This document shows positions 16,428 through 25,912 of a stretch of DNA of 64,000 nucleotides, piece by piece. The translations under genes were made by a program, and so were the position numbers. The DNA comes from Chryseobacterium jejuense. GTDB taxonomy: Bacteria > Bacteroidota > Bacteroidia > Flavobacteriales > Weeksellaceae. The stretch is from the NCBI RefSeq assembly GCF_900100075.1, contig NZ_FNEG01000002.1, positions 310,001 to 374,000 of the forward strand, written 5' to 3'. The notes under the pieces are model-generated. The model worked only from the letters and a program-made list of their open reading frames with translations. It did no database searches and had not been told where the DNA came from. How positions within the stretch are numbered: position 1 is the stretch's first letter; every line of letters begins with the position of its first letter.

Positions 16428-18710
16428 TTATTGATCTGACTTTTCTTTTGACATTGAATAAGGGAAATCTTTTTCCTGTGATCCTCTGTCTGTATTTGGC
16501 TTACTATCCATTTTAAAATCCAGAACGGCTCCATTCATTAAATTTTTATGACTTAACCAGTTTTTGGAGTATGGCTGTCCATTTACATTCAATGATTTTA
16601 CATATAAATTTTCAGTACTGTTTTCTGCTGCCTTTACTTCAATTTTCTTGCCGTTTTCAAGATGAATGGTAGCTTCCTTAAACAATGGTGCCCCCAATAC
16701 ATACTGATCTGTTGCCGGTGTTACCGGATAAAAACCTAATGCTGAGAAAATATACCATGCAGAGGTTTGCCCATTATCTTCATCACCGCAATAGCCATCC
16801 GGAGTAGCGTGATATAGTTTATTCATCACCTCCCTTGCCCAATATTGGGTTTTATAAGGTGCTCCTGCATAATTATACAGATAGATCATATGCTGTATCG
16901 GCTGATTTCCGTGGGCATACTGCCCCATGTTCATAATCTGCATTTCTCTGATCTCATGGATCACTCCACCGTAATAACTGTCATCAAAAACCGGTGGTAA
17001 TGAAAATACTTCATCCAGTTTGGCTTCAAATTTCTTTTTACCGCCCATCAATTGAGCTAAGCCATCAATATCCTGGAAAACTGACCAGGTATAATGCCAG
17101 CTGTTCCCTTCTGTAAAGGCATCACCCCATTTGAAAGGATTGAAAGGTTTCTGGAAATTACCGTCTTTATTTTTACCGCGCATCAATCCTGTTTCCTTAT
17201 CGAACAGATTTTTGTAATTATACGCTCTTTTTTTGTAAATATCAATTTCTGAAGCAGGTTTTCCTAATGCTTTTCCTAATTGATAGATGGAAAAGTCATC
17301 ATAAGCGTATTCTAATGTTCTGGCTGCATTCTCATTAATTTTTACATCGTAAGGAACGTAGCCTAATTCATTATAATATTTTACGCCAGCACGTCCGACT
17401 GCTTTTATAGGACCTTCGTTATTGGCACCATGTTTTACAGCCTGCCAAAGGGTTTCTACATCATATCCGCGAAGACCTTTGATATAAGCGTCTGCTACTA
17501 CAGAAGCGGAATTATTTCCAATCATAATATCGGAATATCCAGGGCTGCTCCATTCTGGTAAGAATCCTCCTTCTTTGTAAGCATTGGCTAATCCTTCCTG
17601 CATTTCGACATTGATACTTGGATATACCAGGTTCAGGAAAGGATACAAGGCACGGAAAGTGTCCCAGAAACCTGTTCCGGCAAACATTTTTCCGTCTGCA
17701 ATTTTTCCGTTGTATGGGCTCCAGTGTTTTATCTTATTCTGAGCATCAATTTCGTATAATTTCTGTGGAAAGAATAATGTTCTGTACAGTGAAGAATAAA
17801 AGGTTCTCATCTGCTGATCTGTTCCTCCTTTTACTTCTATTTTCCCTAAGGTCTTATTCCAGATATTTTTAGCATCGGTTTTTACCTGTTCAAAATTTTT
17901 GTTTGCGATTTCTCTTTTAAGATTGATTTCAGCCTGTTCAAAACTGATAAATGAAGAGGCTACTTTTGCATAGACTGTTTCTTTATCTTTCAGTTTAAAA
18001 CCTACGATTGCTCCGGTATGATCGCTGGTAATTTCAAGCTTATCATTAATCAGTTTATCATCTTTCCAGGTTTTTGTAAGCTCAAAGTCTTTATCAAACT
18101 GAACTACAAAATAGTTTTTAAAATTGTCATATTTCCCGGTAGAATATCTGGTGGTATAGCCCAGAATTTTTCTTTCTTTAGGCAATATTTTGATGTATGA
18201 ACCTTTATTCAGGGCATCAACCACTACATAAGCACTATCTGTTTTCGGAAAATCGAATTTGAAAAAAGAGGCTCTTTCTGTAGGGGTAAATTCAGTAGTT
18301 ACATTGATATCTGCTAAATAAACACTGTAGAAATAGGGGGTGGTAACCTCAGCTTTATGGCTGAACCAGCTCGCTCTGTCATCTTCTTTAAATTTCAACT
18401 TCCCCACTCCCGGCATAATGGAAAATGCGCCATAATCATTCATCCAGGGAGATGGCTGATGGGTTTGTTTGAATCCTTTTATTTTATCTGCATCGTAGGA
18501 ATAGGCCCATCCGTCACCCATTTTTCCGGTTTGTGCCGTCCAAATATTCATTCCCCATGGAAGTCCGACTGCCGGATAGGTGTTTCCGTTGGATAGTGAG
18601 GGTTTGGATTGGGTTCCCATCAATGGGTTTACATAGTCTACAGGAGATACATTCTGACCAAAAACCACGGCCTGTAATAAAAGAAAGCAAGTAGAAAAAA
18701 TAGACTTCAT
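16428..18710 (-). CDS. GH92 alpha-mannosidase family protein, Gln at catalytic-acid position
   Basis: 760 aa, signal peptide MKSIFSTCFLLLQAVVFGQ, periplasmic. GH92 enzymes are calcium-dependent exo-alpha-mannosidases. Family blocks seen: VNPLMGTQSKPSLSNGNTYP near residue 27, TGFWDTFRALYPFLNL, LPEWSSPGYSDIMIGNNSAS, and near the C-terminus YCGDEDNGQTSAWYIFSALG with the candidate base Asp residues. The block normally reading GN/DEP (acid Glu) is here HGNQP, with Gln603 coded by a CAG at 16902-16904 (minus strand). As I recall, GH92 enzymes that remove mannosyl-phosphate caps have Gln there, since a phosphate leaving group needs no acid. So it may cleave Man-1-phospho-6-Man, or another linkage, rather than plain alpha-mannosides. 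Gap of 22 nt to the ROK gene. Confidence 0.88.
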   Translation of the reverse strand: MKSIFSTCFLLLQAVVFGQNVSPVDYVNPLMGTQSKPSLSNGNTYPAVGLPWGMNIWTAQTGKMGDGWAYSYDADKIKGFKQTHQPSPWMNDYGAFSIMPGVGKLKFKEDDRASWFSHKAEVTTPYFYSVYLADINVTTEFTPTERASFFKFDFPKTDSAYVVVDALNKGSYIKILPKERKILGYTTRYSTGKYDNFKNYFVVQFDKDFELTKTWKDDKLINDKLEITSDHTGAIVGFKLKDKETVYAKVASSFISFEQAEINLKREIANKNFEQVKTDAKNIWNKTLGKIEVKGGTDQQMRTFYSSLYRTLFFPQKLYEIDAQNKIKHWSPYNGKIADGKMFAGTGFWDTFRALYPFLNLVYPSINVEMQEGLANAYKEGGFLPEWSSPGYSDIMIGNNSASVVADAYIKGLRGYDVETLWQAVKHGANNEGPIKAVGRAGVKYYNELGYVPYDVKINENAARTLEYAYDDFSIYQLGKALGKPASEIDIYKKRAYNYKNLFDKETGLMRGKNKDGNFQKPFNPFKWGDAFTEGNSWHYTWSVFQDIDGLAQLMGGKKKFEAKLDEVFSLPPVFDDSYYGGVIHEIREMQIMNMGQYAHGNQPIQHMIYLYNYAGAPYKTQYWAREVMNKLYHATPDGYCGDEDNGQTSAWYIFSALGFYPVTPATDQYVLGAPLFKEATIHLENGKKIEVKAAENSTENLYVKSLNVNGQPYSKNWLSHKNLMNGAVLDFKMDSKPNTDRGSQEKDFPYSMSKEKSDQ

Positions 18711-18732
18711 TGTATCGTTTCGTTTTGTTAAT

Positions 18733-19596
18733 TTATATAAGCTTTTTTAAGGCATAGCTGGCAGCTCCCAGAATGGCTGCATCTTCAAAAATGGCAGAGA
18801 TTTTAACCTGCAAGTTAATATTATTCTCTGTTAGATTCTGAATAAATCTTTGCTCAAAATGAGGATAAGCTTTTGCTATATTTCCTCCTATAACTAAAAC
18901 TTCCGGTTTGTAATGATCTACGTACTTCACCACAAATTCAGAGAAAGTATCTGCATATTCATCGAATATCTGTTTCTGTATTTCCAGAGGTTTATCCAAT
19001 AGGTCTTTGGTGCCTGAGATCTGTTCCCCTGTAAGTTCTTCATACCGCTTAACAAACCAGCGTGTGGCCAGATAATCTTCAAAGATAGATTCTTTAAAAG
19101 GTGAATCCCAAAGGTCTTCATCTGTAGCCAACTCTCCGTTATAAAATGTGGTTCCTAATCCTGTTCCGAGAGTGACTCCAAAAATCTTTCGAAAGCCCTG
19201 CACACATCCTCCGAATACTTCACCTTCCATAAAGGCTGCCGCATCATTAACAAAGTGAATCTGCTTTGTAGAAATGGACAATCTTTTAGCTAGTTCTTCT
19301 TTGATGTTGACATGAAGGATATCAATAAACTTCCCTTGCTCCATCAGTGATATTCCGTTTTCATAATCGAAAGGTCCTGGCATGGCAATTCCAATTAAAA
19401 GATCTGTTTTCACCAGATTATGGGCTCCTTTCTCTATGGCTGAAGTCCAGGTGGAGAAAATAGTTTCTCTGTCATCAAAGGAATTAACATGTTCTCTTAT
19501 GTACGTTGAAGTGAGAATTTCACGTTTTTCCGGATCTACCTGTGCGAGTGTAATGTGTGATCCTCCAATATCGATTCCTAATATATTCTGCATCAT
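18733..19596 (-). CDS. ROK-family sugar kinase
   Basis: About 287 aa (ATG 19596 or 19593, MMQNILGIDIGG), cytoplasmic. Actin-like ATPase fold: phosphate-1 loop GIDIGGSHITLAQ, GIAMPGPFDYENG, substrate-site HFVNDAAAFMEGE, GVTLGTGLGTTFYNG, and adenosine motif LVIGGNIAKAY. It lacks the CxCGxxGC zinc motif of classical ROK kinases and repressors, and has no N-terminal helix-turn-helix, so it is a kinase and not a regulator. In this PUL it would phosphorylate GlcNAc and/or mannose from the N-glycan core; the substrate cannot be told from sequence alone. Confidence 0.82.
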   Translation of the reverse strand: MMQNILGIDIGGSHITLAQVDPEKREILTSTYIREHVNSFDDRETIFSTWTSAIEKGAHNLVKTDLLIGIAMPGPFDYENGISLMEQGKFIDILHVNIKEELAKRLSISTKQIHFVNDAAAFMEGEVFGGCVQGFRKIFGVTLGTGLGTTFYNGELATDEDLWDSPFKESIFEDYLATRWFVKRYEELTGEQISGTKDLLDKPLEIQKQIFDEYADTFSEFVVKYVDHYKPEVLVIGGNIAKAYPHFEQRFIQNLTENNINLQVKISAIFEDAAILGAASYALKKLI

Positions 19597-19675
19597 TTTA
19601 TAATTTAAATTCAAGCTGTTCTATTGTATTGAAAAACAGACAAACAAGAAGATAATACTTGTCTGCCTGCTTTAC

Positions 19676-19706
19676 AATATGTTATCTGTTTTTCAGATAA
19701 CATATT
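19676..19706 (-). promoter_or_regulatory. Strong intergenic hairpin inside the PUL
   Basis: Perfect 13-bp stem AATATGTTATCTG / CAGATAACATATT with a TTTTT loop, between the stop of the first endoglycosidase gene and the ROK gene. No T run on the minus strand after it, so it is more likely an RNA stabiliser or processing site than a terminator. A second imperfect stem (CAGACAA / TTGTCTG) lies next to it near 19637-19665. Confidence 0.4.
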
Positions 19707-19719
19707 CATTCACTGAGTT

Positions 19720-22125
19720 TTATTTCACAATGATTTTACCTGATGATACTCCTTTATTTTTTGAAGATGTGATTTTGTAAATATAAGTACCTGTAGCCAA
19801 ATCCTGTGTATTTACGGTGTTATTATTTTGATTAATATTCTGTCTTTTCAAGAGTTTTCCTGAAATATCGTAAAAAGAAACCTCGCTGGAATTATCGGTG
19901 ACCGTAAAGTGAATATCACTTCCTCTTTTTACAGGATTTGGATACACTGAATTGTTGTCTTTTACATTTTCAACATCTCTTACAGATAATGAAGCGTTGC
20001 AAGGAACTTCCGTTTTCCAACTGGTATTGGTCATATTGACTAAAGTTGCAAAATGGGTATTGGTTGTAGCATCCAAAGCTCCTGTCCCACTTCCTTCATC
20101 CATCTTCCAGTTCGCCTCTAATCCTTGTGAATTGGCTGCCACATTACAGCTATTATCAAGAATCTCCTGAGCTGATAATGCTCTTTTCCATACTCTGAAT
20201 TCATCCAAAGAACCGTTTAACGCTCTGGAATTATCATAATTTCTCGCTAAATACATAATACCGTTTGCTGTAAAATTACCTGTAACGGGTGTACTTGTAT
20301 CCAGGGTTCCGTTAACATACAGCTTCATTGCTGTTCCGTCATAGGTTGCTGCCACGTGATACCATGTATTGGTATTGAATATTGTATTGGTATTAATTTT
20401 CACTTGAGAGGAACCGAAACTCAGGATAAACTGAAGTTTGTTATTGGCCAGGTTACCATCCCCGAACCTAAGCATTGCAGAGTTATTGTCTCCTACTTCA
20501 ATCCCAAGCACTGATGAAATATTAGGAAAGGCGGTTTTAAATGCATTTACTTTTACCCAACCTTCAATGGTTACTGCATTTCCGCTCAGGTTAAACTGTC
20601 CGGCATTCAGATAATTTGTACTTCCATTAAAAGAAAGTGACCTCGGGCCAGGACTTACAACCGGAGCAAAACCACTATTGAATGCTCCTTCTGCTGAATA
20701 AGTACTTACCGTTCCTCCATTACATGCTGCATGTACTTTCCATACATAACTTGTATTAGGGGAAAGATTTTGCAGTGAATAATTATTGGTGCTAATATTC
20801 TGAACTTCAGTCCATGCAGTAGCTGCTGTTGTTTTGTACTGTAGGGTGTAAGAAGACGCTGTTCCTGCATCCCACGACAATTGAGCAGAATTACCCAGGT
20901 AGCTTCCTGACACCAATCCTGAAGGTGTTGCACATCCGTTTCCTGAATTGAATCTTGGAGCAAAAAGATAGGTACTTGTTAAGGTTGAAGAGCAGTTAGA
21001 CTGTATTCTCCAATCATAATCTGTGTTCATCGTTAAATTATTGATCACCACATTGCTGCCGGAATAGTTGCTGGCAACATTAGTCCATGTTGTTGAACTG
21101 GCTGGTTTATAATCAATATTATAGGTTTGAGAGCCATTAGATACCCAGTTTAATTTGGCAGAGGTTCCTGTTACATTGGTTACGTCTAATCCTAACGGTG
21201 GATCACAGGCTTGTCCCTGGCTCCATGAATAGAGCTGTCCGCTTAATTGGGTATTTTCATTATAAAGAATATTGGAACCCGTACTCAGATAGTTGGCTAC
21301 ATCTGTTCCTGCTAAATCGTACCACATGAAAACACCATATCCGTCATTTTTGGTACTGGTTGCTGACGAGGCAACAACAGATGCTGGAGTAGACTGGGGA
21401 TTTGTATTTTGTATCCAGATTGCCGCCGGAGAAAGTTTTGTTTTATCAAGGGGCGGAACATTTGGAGCAACGTAAGTACCATACATGGCATTCCAGCTGT
21501 AATTGATATAGTTTCCTGCTGAGTCTCCATTATAACTTTGTCTTGAAGTAGCCGGGCCATAATAATAGAAAGTAATCAGTTTATCAGGCATTGCAGCTTT
21601 CAGTTCCTGTAGTAACATTACAAAAGAGCTGTTATTGGGCTGTCCTGTCCCGTTGTTGCCATATCCTGCATATTCATCATCCAGGTCTACACCATCCAAA
21701 CCATAAGTGTATACCGTATGAGCAACCTGTAGAGCAAAGTCTTTGGCTGCTTCACGATTAGGAAAATTGGAGATTCCAGCTCCCTGATGGTTTCCTAAAA
21801 GATCCAACAATACTTTAATCCCTTTTTGCTGTAAAGGCTTTACATAGGTATTTACGTCATTTAGTACTTTGGTAACATTATTATTACTTGAGATATAGGC
21901 TCTGCTTTTAGAAACATCGTAATTAATATTGGCTGCAAAGATAATGGCCACATCAAAAAGCTGTCTGTTGGTAGTCTGCAAAGTATAAGAACCAGCATTC
22001 AGCATGTTGTTGTTATTGACTTCCACGTAGCAGACCCCCAAAGGATTAAGCTGCTGTGCTTTCATTTGAGGGGCTGCCTGAAACATCAAGGCCATCAAGG
22101 GAATCAGAAAAGCGTTTTTTTTCAT
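19720..22125 (-). CDS. Endo H-like endo-beta-N-acetylglucosaminidase (GH18) with FN3, LamG and T9SS domains
   Basis: 801 aa from Met 22125; the upstream 16 residues are not signal-like. Signal peptide to about residue 23. GH18 catalytic domain to about 310 with GLDGVDLDDEYAGYGNNGT: Asp149 and Glu151 match the catalytic pair of Endo H, and QPNNSSFVMLLQELKAAMPD and LSPAAIWI also follow Endo H closely. Then two fibronectin type III domains (about 322-410 and 412-500), a LamG/concanavalin-like domain (about 510-700, EGWVKVN, NTWYHVAATYDG) and a C-terminal T9SS sorting domain (YPNPVKRG to KIIVK). Expected to be exported to the cell surface or medium and to cut between the two core GlcNAc of high-mannose N-glycans (EC 3.2.1.96). 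Adjacent paralogue has one FN3 domain fewer. Confidence 0.92.
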   Translation of the reverse strand: MKKNAFLIPLMALMFQAAPQMKAQQLNPLGVCYVEVNNNNMLNAGSYTLQTTNRQLFDVAIIFAANINYDVSKSRAYISSNNNVTKVLNDVNTYVKPLQQKGIKVLLDLLGNHQGAGISNFPNREAAKDFALQVAHTVYTYGLDGVDLDDEYAGYGNNGTGQPNNSSFVMLLQELKAAMPDKLITFYYYGPATSRQSYNGDSAGNYINYSWNAMYGTYVAPNVPPLDKTKLSPAAIWIQNTNPQSTPASVVASSATSTKNDGYGVFMWYDLAGTDVANYLSTGSNILYNENTQLSGQLYSWSQGQACDPPLGLDVTNVTGTSAKLNWVSNGSQTYNIDYKPASSTTWTNVASNYSGSNVVINNLTMNTDYDWRIQSNCSSTLTSTYLFAPRFNSGNGCATPSGLVSGSYLGNSAQLSWDAGTASSYTLQYKTTAATAWTEVQNISTNNYSLQNLSPNTSYVWKVHAACNGGTVSTYSAEGAFNSGFAPVVSPGPRSLSFNGSTNYLNAGQFNLSGNAVTIEGWVKVNAFKTAFPNISSVLGIEVGDNNSAMLRFGDGNLANNKLQFILSFGSSQVKINTNTIFNTNTWYHVAATYDGTAMKLYVNGTLDTSTPVTGNFTANGIMYLARNYDNSRALNGSLDEFRVWKRALSAQEILDNSCNVAANSQGLEANWKMDEGSGTGALDATTNTHFATLVNMTNTSWKTEVPCNASLSVRDVENVKDNNSVYPNPVKRGSDIHFTVTDNSSEVSFYDISGKLLKRQNINQNNNTVNTQDLATGTYIYKITSSKNKGVSSGKIIVK

Positions 22126-22149
22126 AGATATTAATTTTATTAGAATAGG

Positions 22150-22175
22150 AAAAGCCACTGGGCCTGAGCCCAATG
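22150..22175 (-). terminator. Attenuator-like hairpin between the two endoglycosidase genes
   Basis: On the minus strand CATTGGGC / GCCCAGTG (one G-U) with a 4-nt loop, followed by GCTTTTCC. Lies between two same-strand genes, so probably partial termination or 3'-end protection. Confidence 0.45.
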
Positions 22176-22185
22176 ACTGATTTTA

Positions 22186-24342
22186 TTATTTTATTATTAA
22201 TTTTTCGGTTTGTTTTTTACCTCCATTTTGAGATTCAAACTGAAGGATGTAGTTTCCTGTTGAAAGGTCTGATGATTCATAATGATTATCACCTGCATTC
22301 AACGATTTTGTCCCTACAACTCTTCCGTTAAAATCATAAATGGTCAATTTCCCTTTATTGTATTCATCAGGAACAGAGACTGTGAATGAAGAAGATTTAC
22401 TAACAGGATTCGGATATAATTTAATCTGAGTCTTAGTCTGAACTTTTTCTGAATTTATTCCTCTCTGGGTGGCCATCGTTTTTGATAATTTTGAACTTCC
22501 CGTTGCACATGGCAAATCTGTTCCCCAATTGGAAGCATCCACTCCTGTTAAGCTTAGACCAACACCATTTCCTGAGCTATCCTGAACGGTAGAACCACTT
22601 CCTTCATTGAATTTCCAATAAGCAGCAAGAGAAGTAGCTGGAACAGAGACATCGCACATGTTCTGACTTATTTCCGTCTGAGTTAATGCCTTTTTCCAAA
22701 CTCTAACCTCATCAATCTTACCATTGAAATTCCGGGAAGTATTATATAAATATCCTACATTAAATGCTCCATTAGAACTTACATTTCCGGTTTGAGCTTT
22801 GCTTGCGTCTAATACACCGTTGATATAAAGTTTCATAGAACTTCCATCATAAGTAGCAGCCACATGATACCATGTATTGGCACTCAAAGCTGTAGTGGAT
22901 GCCAGTTTTTGCTGTACATTATTGATGCTTACTACAAACTGAAGTTTATTATTGGCAAGACCAGCATCACCCAATCTTAATAATGCTGAATTAGTATCTC
23001 CTACTTCTGTTCCCATAATGGATGAAATGTATGGAGAAGCTGATTTGAAGGATGAAGGTTTGATCCAGCCTTCAAAAGATAATGCTGAGCCACTTAAATT
23101 CATATTTCCGGCTGCTCCAGATTCAGTGCTTCCATCCAGAGAAAGGGCATAAGAACCTGTAGGCATTGTTCCTCCTGATCCGCTGTTGAATCTTGGAGCG
23201 AACATATAAGTACTTTTTACACTGCAGTTTGTCCTGATTCTCCAATCGTATTCAGTATTAACAGTTAATCCTGAAATGGTTGCTGAAGTAGCATTAACAG
23301 CCGTAGCCACATTTGTCCAAGTTATTGAAGAAGCAGGTTTATAATCAATATCGTAAGTATTGGTACCTACGGCAGACCAGTTCAATTTCGCGCTTGTTCC
23401 CGTAAGATTGCTGGTGTATAATCCGATTGGTGCATCACAATTGGTTCCCTGTGTCCATGATTGTAGAGTACCGCTTAGCACCGTTGCTTCGCCATACAAT
23501 GTCTGAGTACCTGCTGTAAGTTGTGATGTCTGATTAGTTCCTTTAAGATCATACCAAAGATATAATCCATAGCCTCCGTTTTTCGTTTGAGTGGCCAAGC
23601 TTGTTGTTGTAGAATTGGACGTATTTCCCAACCAGACTGCTGCCGGAGAAATTTGAGCTTTAGTCAATGGAGGAACATTAGGAGCAGAGAATGTTCCGTA
23701 CATCGCATTCCAGCTGTAGTTGATATTATCTCCTACTCGGGCTCCGTTCCAGGAAAGTCTTGAAGCAGCATCTCCATAATAATAGAATGAGATGATTTTA
23801 TCCGGAAGTAATGCTCTTAATTCCTGAACTAGCATTACGAAGGAACTATCGTTAGGCTGCCCTGTTCCGTTATTTCCATATCCTGAATATTCATCATCAA
23901 AATCAATTCCATCAAGACCGTAAGTATTTACTGTATTGGCTAACTGTAATGCAAAATCTTTCGCTGCCTCACGGGTAGGGAAATTACAGATCCCCGCACC
24001 CTGGTGGTTTCCCAGAATAGTTAACACCACTTTCATTCCTTTTTGCTGCAGTGGCTTTATGTAGGTATCTGCGTTGGTAAGAACCTTAGTTACATTGTTG
24101 TTAGAATACAAATAGGCTCTTCCACGGCTGGTATCATAGTTAATATTAGCCGCAAAGATATTCACCACATTGAATAGATAGCTATTCGATGTTTGCAGTT
24201 TATACGCTCCTGCATTCAGGATGTTGTTGTTGTTCACTTCTACATAGCATATTCCTTTAGGATTAAGCTGCTGTGCGTTAAGGAAAGCACCAGACTGAAG
24301 TGCCATAGCCATCAGTGCAGTAAGGATTGATTTTTTTTTCAT
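22186..24342 (-). CDS. Endo H-like endo-beta-N-acetylglucosaminidase (GH18), second copy
   Basis: 718 aa. Signal peptide MKKKSILTALMAMALQSGAF. GH18 domain with GLDGIDFDDEYSGYGNNGT (Asp149, Glu151) and QPNDSSFVMLVQELRALLPD, even closer to Endo H than its neighbour. One FN3 domain (about 318-400), a LamG domain (about 405-590, EGWIKPS, NTWYHVAATYDG, KIDEVRVWKKAL) and a T9SS sorting domain (LYPNPVSKSSSF to EKLIIK). Function as for the neighbour: releasing high-mannose or hybrid N-glycans from glycoproteins outside the cell. The duplicated pair differs in FN3 number and loop residues around the active site, which suggests different glycan or protein targets. Sits between GH125 and the first copy. 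Confidence 0.92.
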   Translation of the reverse strand: MKKKSILTALMAMALQSGAFLNAQQLNPKGICYVEVNNNNILNAGAYKLQTSNSYLFNVVNIFAANINYDTSRGRAYLYSNNNVTKVLTNADTYIKPLQQKGMKVVLTILGNHQGAGICNFPTREAAKDFALQLANTVNTYGLDGIDFDDEYSGYGNNGTGQPNDSSFVMLVQELRALLPDKIISFYYYGDAASRLSWNGARVGDNINYSWNAMYGTFSAPNVPPLTKAQISPAAVWLGNTSNSTTTSLATQTKNGGYGLYLWYDLKGTNQTSQLTAGTQTLYGEATVLSGTLQSWTQGTNCDAPIGLYTSNLTGTSAKLNWSAVGTNTYDIDYKPASSITWTNVATAVNATSATISGLTVNTEYDWRIRTNCSVKSTYMFAPRFNSGSGGTMPTGSYALSLDGSTESGAAGNMNLSGSALSFEGWIKPSSFKSASPYISSIMGTEVGDTNSALLRLGDAGLANNKLQFVVSINNVQQKLASTTALSANTWYHVAATYDGSSMKLYINGVLDASKAQTGNVSSNGAFNVGYLYNTSRNFNGKIDEVRVWKKALTQTEISQNMCDVSVPATSLAAYWKFNEGSGSTVQDSSGNGVGLSLTGVDASNWGTDLPCATGSSKLSKTMATQRGINSEKVQTKTQIKLYPNPVSKSSSFTVSVPDEYNKGKLTIYDFNGRVVGTKSLNAGDNHYESSDLSTGNYILQFESQNGGKKQTEKLIIK

Positions 24343-24451
24343 TGTATAATTTTTTTAAGGTGTTTTGGTGTGTGAATTTGATATAGGATTCCCCTGATCC
24401 TTTCTTTTTTAGGAAAGCATCTTAAGTAAATAAGTCCTATAAATTAATGGG

Positions 24452-25879
24452 TTATGTCAGTAAATCAGGATTTTCGTTAAAGGTTTTCCAAAGCAATTCT
24501 CCAAATAAAGTATTGGCCCATGCGAACCATTCTCTGGTGAATTTTTTGTCATTGTCTTTATGGAAGGATTCATGCATAAAGCCTGTCCCGCCGTGCGTTT
24601 TTTGTAAGGTATCTATACACCATCTGATCTCACTTTTATCTTTTGTAGTGAGCGCTTTCATAATGATACTCATTGGCCAGATCATATCCAGTCCAATATG
24701 TGGACCTCCTATCCCTTCTGCCAGCTTTCCTTTGAAAAAGAACGGGTTATTTTCCGACCACACAAATTTTCTCGTATTCTGATACACAGGGTCGTCCGCT
24801 TTCACCGCATCCAAATAAGGTAATCCCAGCAAACTTGGGCAGTTCGCATCATCCATCAGGTTGTAACTTCCAAAGCCATTCACTTCAAAAGCGTATATTT
24901 TTCCAAATTCAGGATGATTATAAATTCCGTATTTTTTGATGGCTGCATCTACCTCATCAGCAAGGCTGTTCAGTTGTTGAGCCAACGTTTTTTCATTTTT
25001 AATCTGAGCCACCATTTCTGCTGCCTGTCGTAAACTTACGACTGCGAATAAGTTGGATGGAATCAGGAATCCATAGATCGTAGCATCATCACTTGGACGG
25101 AACATAGAGCTGATAAGACCTACAGGTTTTGTTGGATAACCATATCCACCCATAGGAACTCCATCGGTTGCCCATGATGTTGTACGTTCAAATTTGTATG
25201 GACCTAAGTCCTTTTTCCTTTGTTGCTCAATGAAAGTCTGCAAGGTAAGTTTAATTCCCTGTAGCCAGTTAGCATCGAAAGGTTTTGTATCTCCTGTTGT
25301 TTTCCAAAAGTGATACGCCAGACGGATAGGATAGCACAGAGAATCAATTTCCCATTTTCTTTCATGGGTTCCCGGTTTCATATCGGTATGATCATACTCT
25401 TTCCACTTGCTGATCTTTTTATCATCGTTATAGAATGCATTCGCATAAGGATCTTTAAGGATGAAAGTTGTTTGTTTATGAATCACTCCGGAAATAAGTT
25501 GATGAAGCTTCTCATCTTTCTTGGAGAACTGCAGATATGGGAAAACCTGTGCAGAACTGTCACGAAGCCACATGGCATCAATATCACCTGTAATCACATA
25601 TGTATCCGGTGTACCGTTGGTTTCACTGTAGAAAACAGTAGTATCTAATGTATTTGGAAAGCAGTTTTCAAAAAGCCAGCTTAGCTCTTTATTGTTTACT
25701 TTCTTTTTAAAGGCTGCAATAGCATTTTCTACGGATTCACTGGTAAAATGTCTTTTATCTTTAGGAACGCGGACAACAGGAAAACCTTCCGTAGCCAGGG
25801 TTTTTGCAAAAACATTCTGAGTAAACAGCAATCCGGCTCCTGCCAATGCACTTGTTTTAATAAAATCTCTCCTTTCCAT
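24452..25879 (-). CDS. GH125 exo-alpha-1,6-mannosidase
   Basis: 475 aa, metal-independent inverting (alpha/alpha)6-barrel mannosidase family. N-terminus MERRDFIKTSALAGAGLLF is a twin-arginine (Tat) signal, so the enzyme should be exported folded to the periplasm. The family block GDIDAMWLRDSSAQ spans residues 98-111, and TSWATDGVPMGGYGYPTKPVG, DDATIYGFLIPSN and GGTGFMHESFHKD also match GH125. Known members remove alpha-1,6-linked mannose, the linkage GH92 enzymes often leave. Flanked by the second GH92 gene (33 nt away) and the endoglycosidase gene, fitting stepwise trimming of Man5-9GlcNAc. Confidence 0.92.
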   Translation of the reverse strand: MERRDFIKTSALAGAGLLFTQNVFAKTLATEGFPVVRVPKDKRHFTSESVENAIAAFKKKVNNKELSWLFENCFPNTLDTTVFYSETNGTPDTYVITGDIDAMWLRDSSAQVFPYLQFSKKDEKLHQLISGVIHKQTTFILKDPYANAFYNDDKKISKWKEYDHTDMKPGTHERKWEIDSLCYPIRLAYHFWKTTGDTKPFDANWLQGIKLTLQTFIEQQRKKDLGPYKFERTTSWATDGVPMGGYGYPTKPVGLISSMFRPSDDATIYGFLIPSNLFAVVSLRQAAEMVAQIKNEKTLAQQLNSLADEVDAAIKKYGIYNHPEFGKIYAFEVNGFGSYNLMDDANCPSLLGLPYLDAVKADDPVYQNTRKFVWSENNPFFFKGKLAEGIGGPHIGLDMIWPMSIIMKALTTKDKSEIRWCIDTLQKTHGGTGFMHESFHKDNDKKFTREWFAWANTLFGELLWKTFNENPDLLT

Positions 25880-25912
25880 TGATACTTTTATTTCGTTTAT
25901 TTTTATTAGTCT

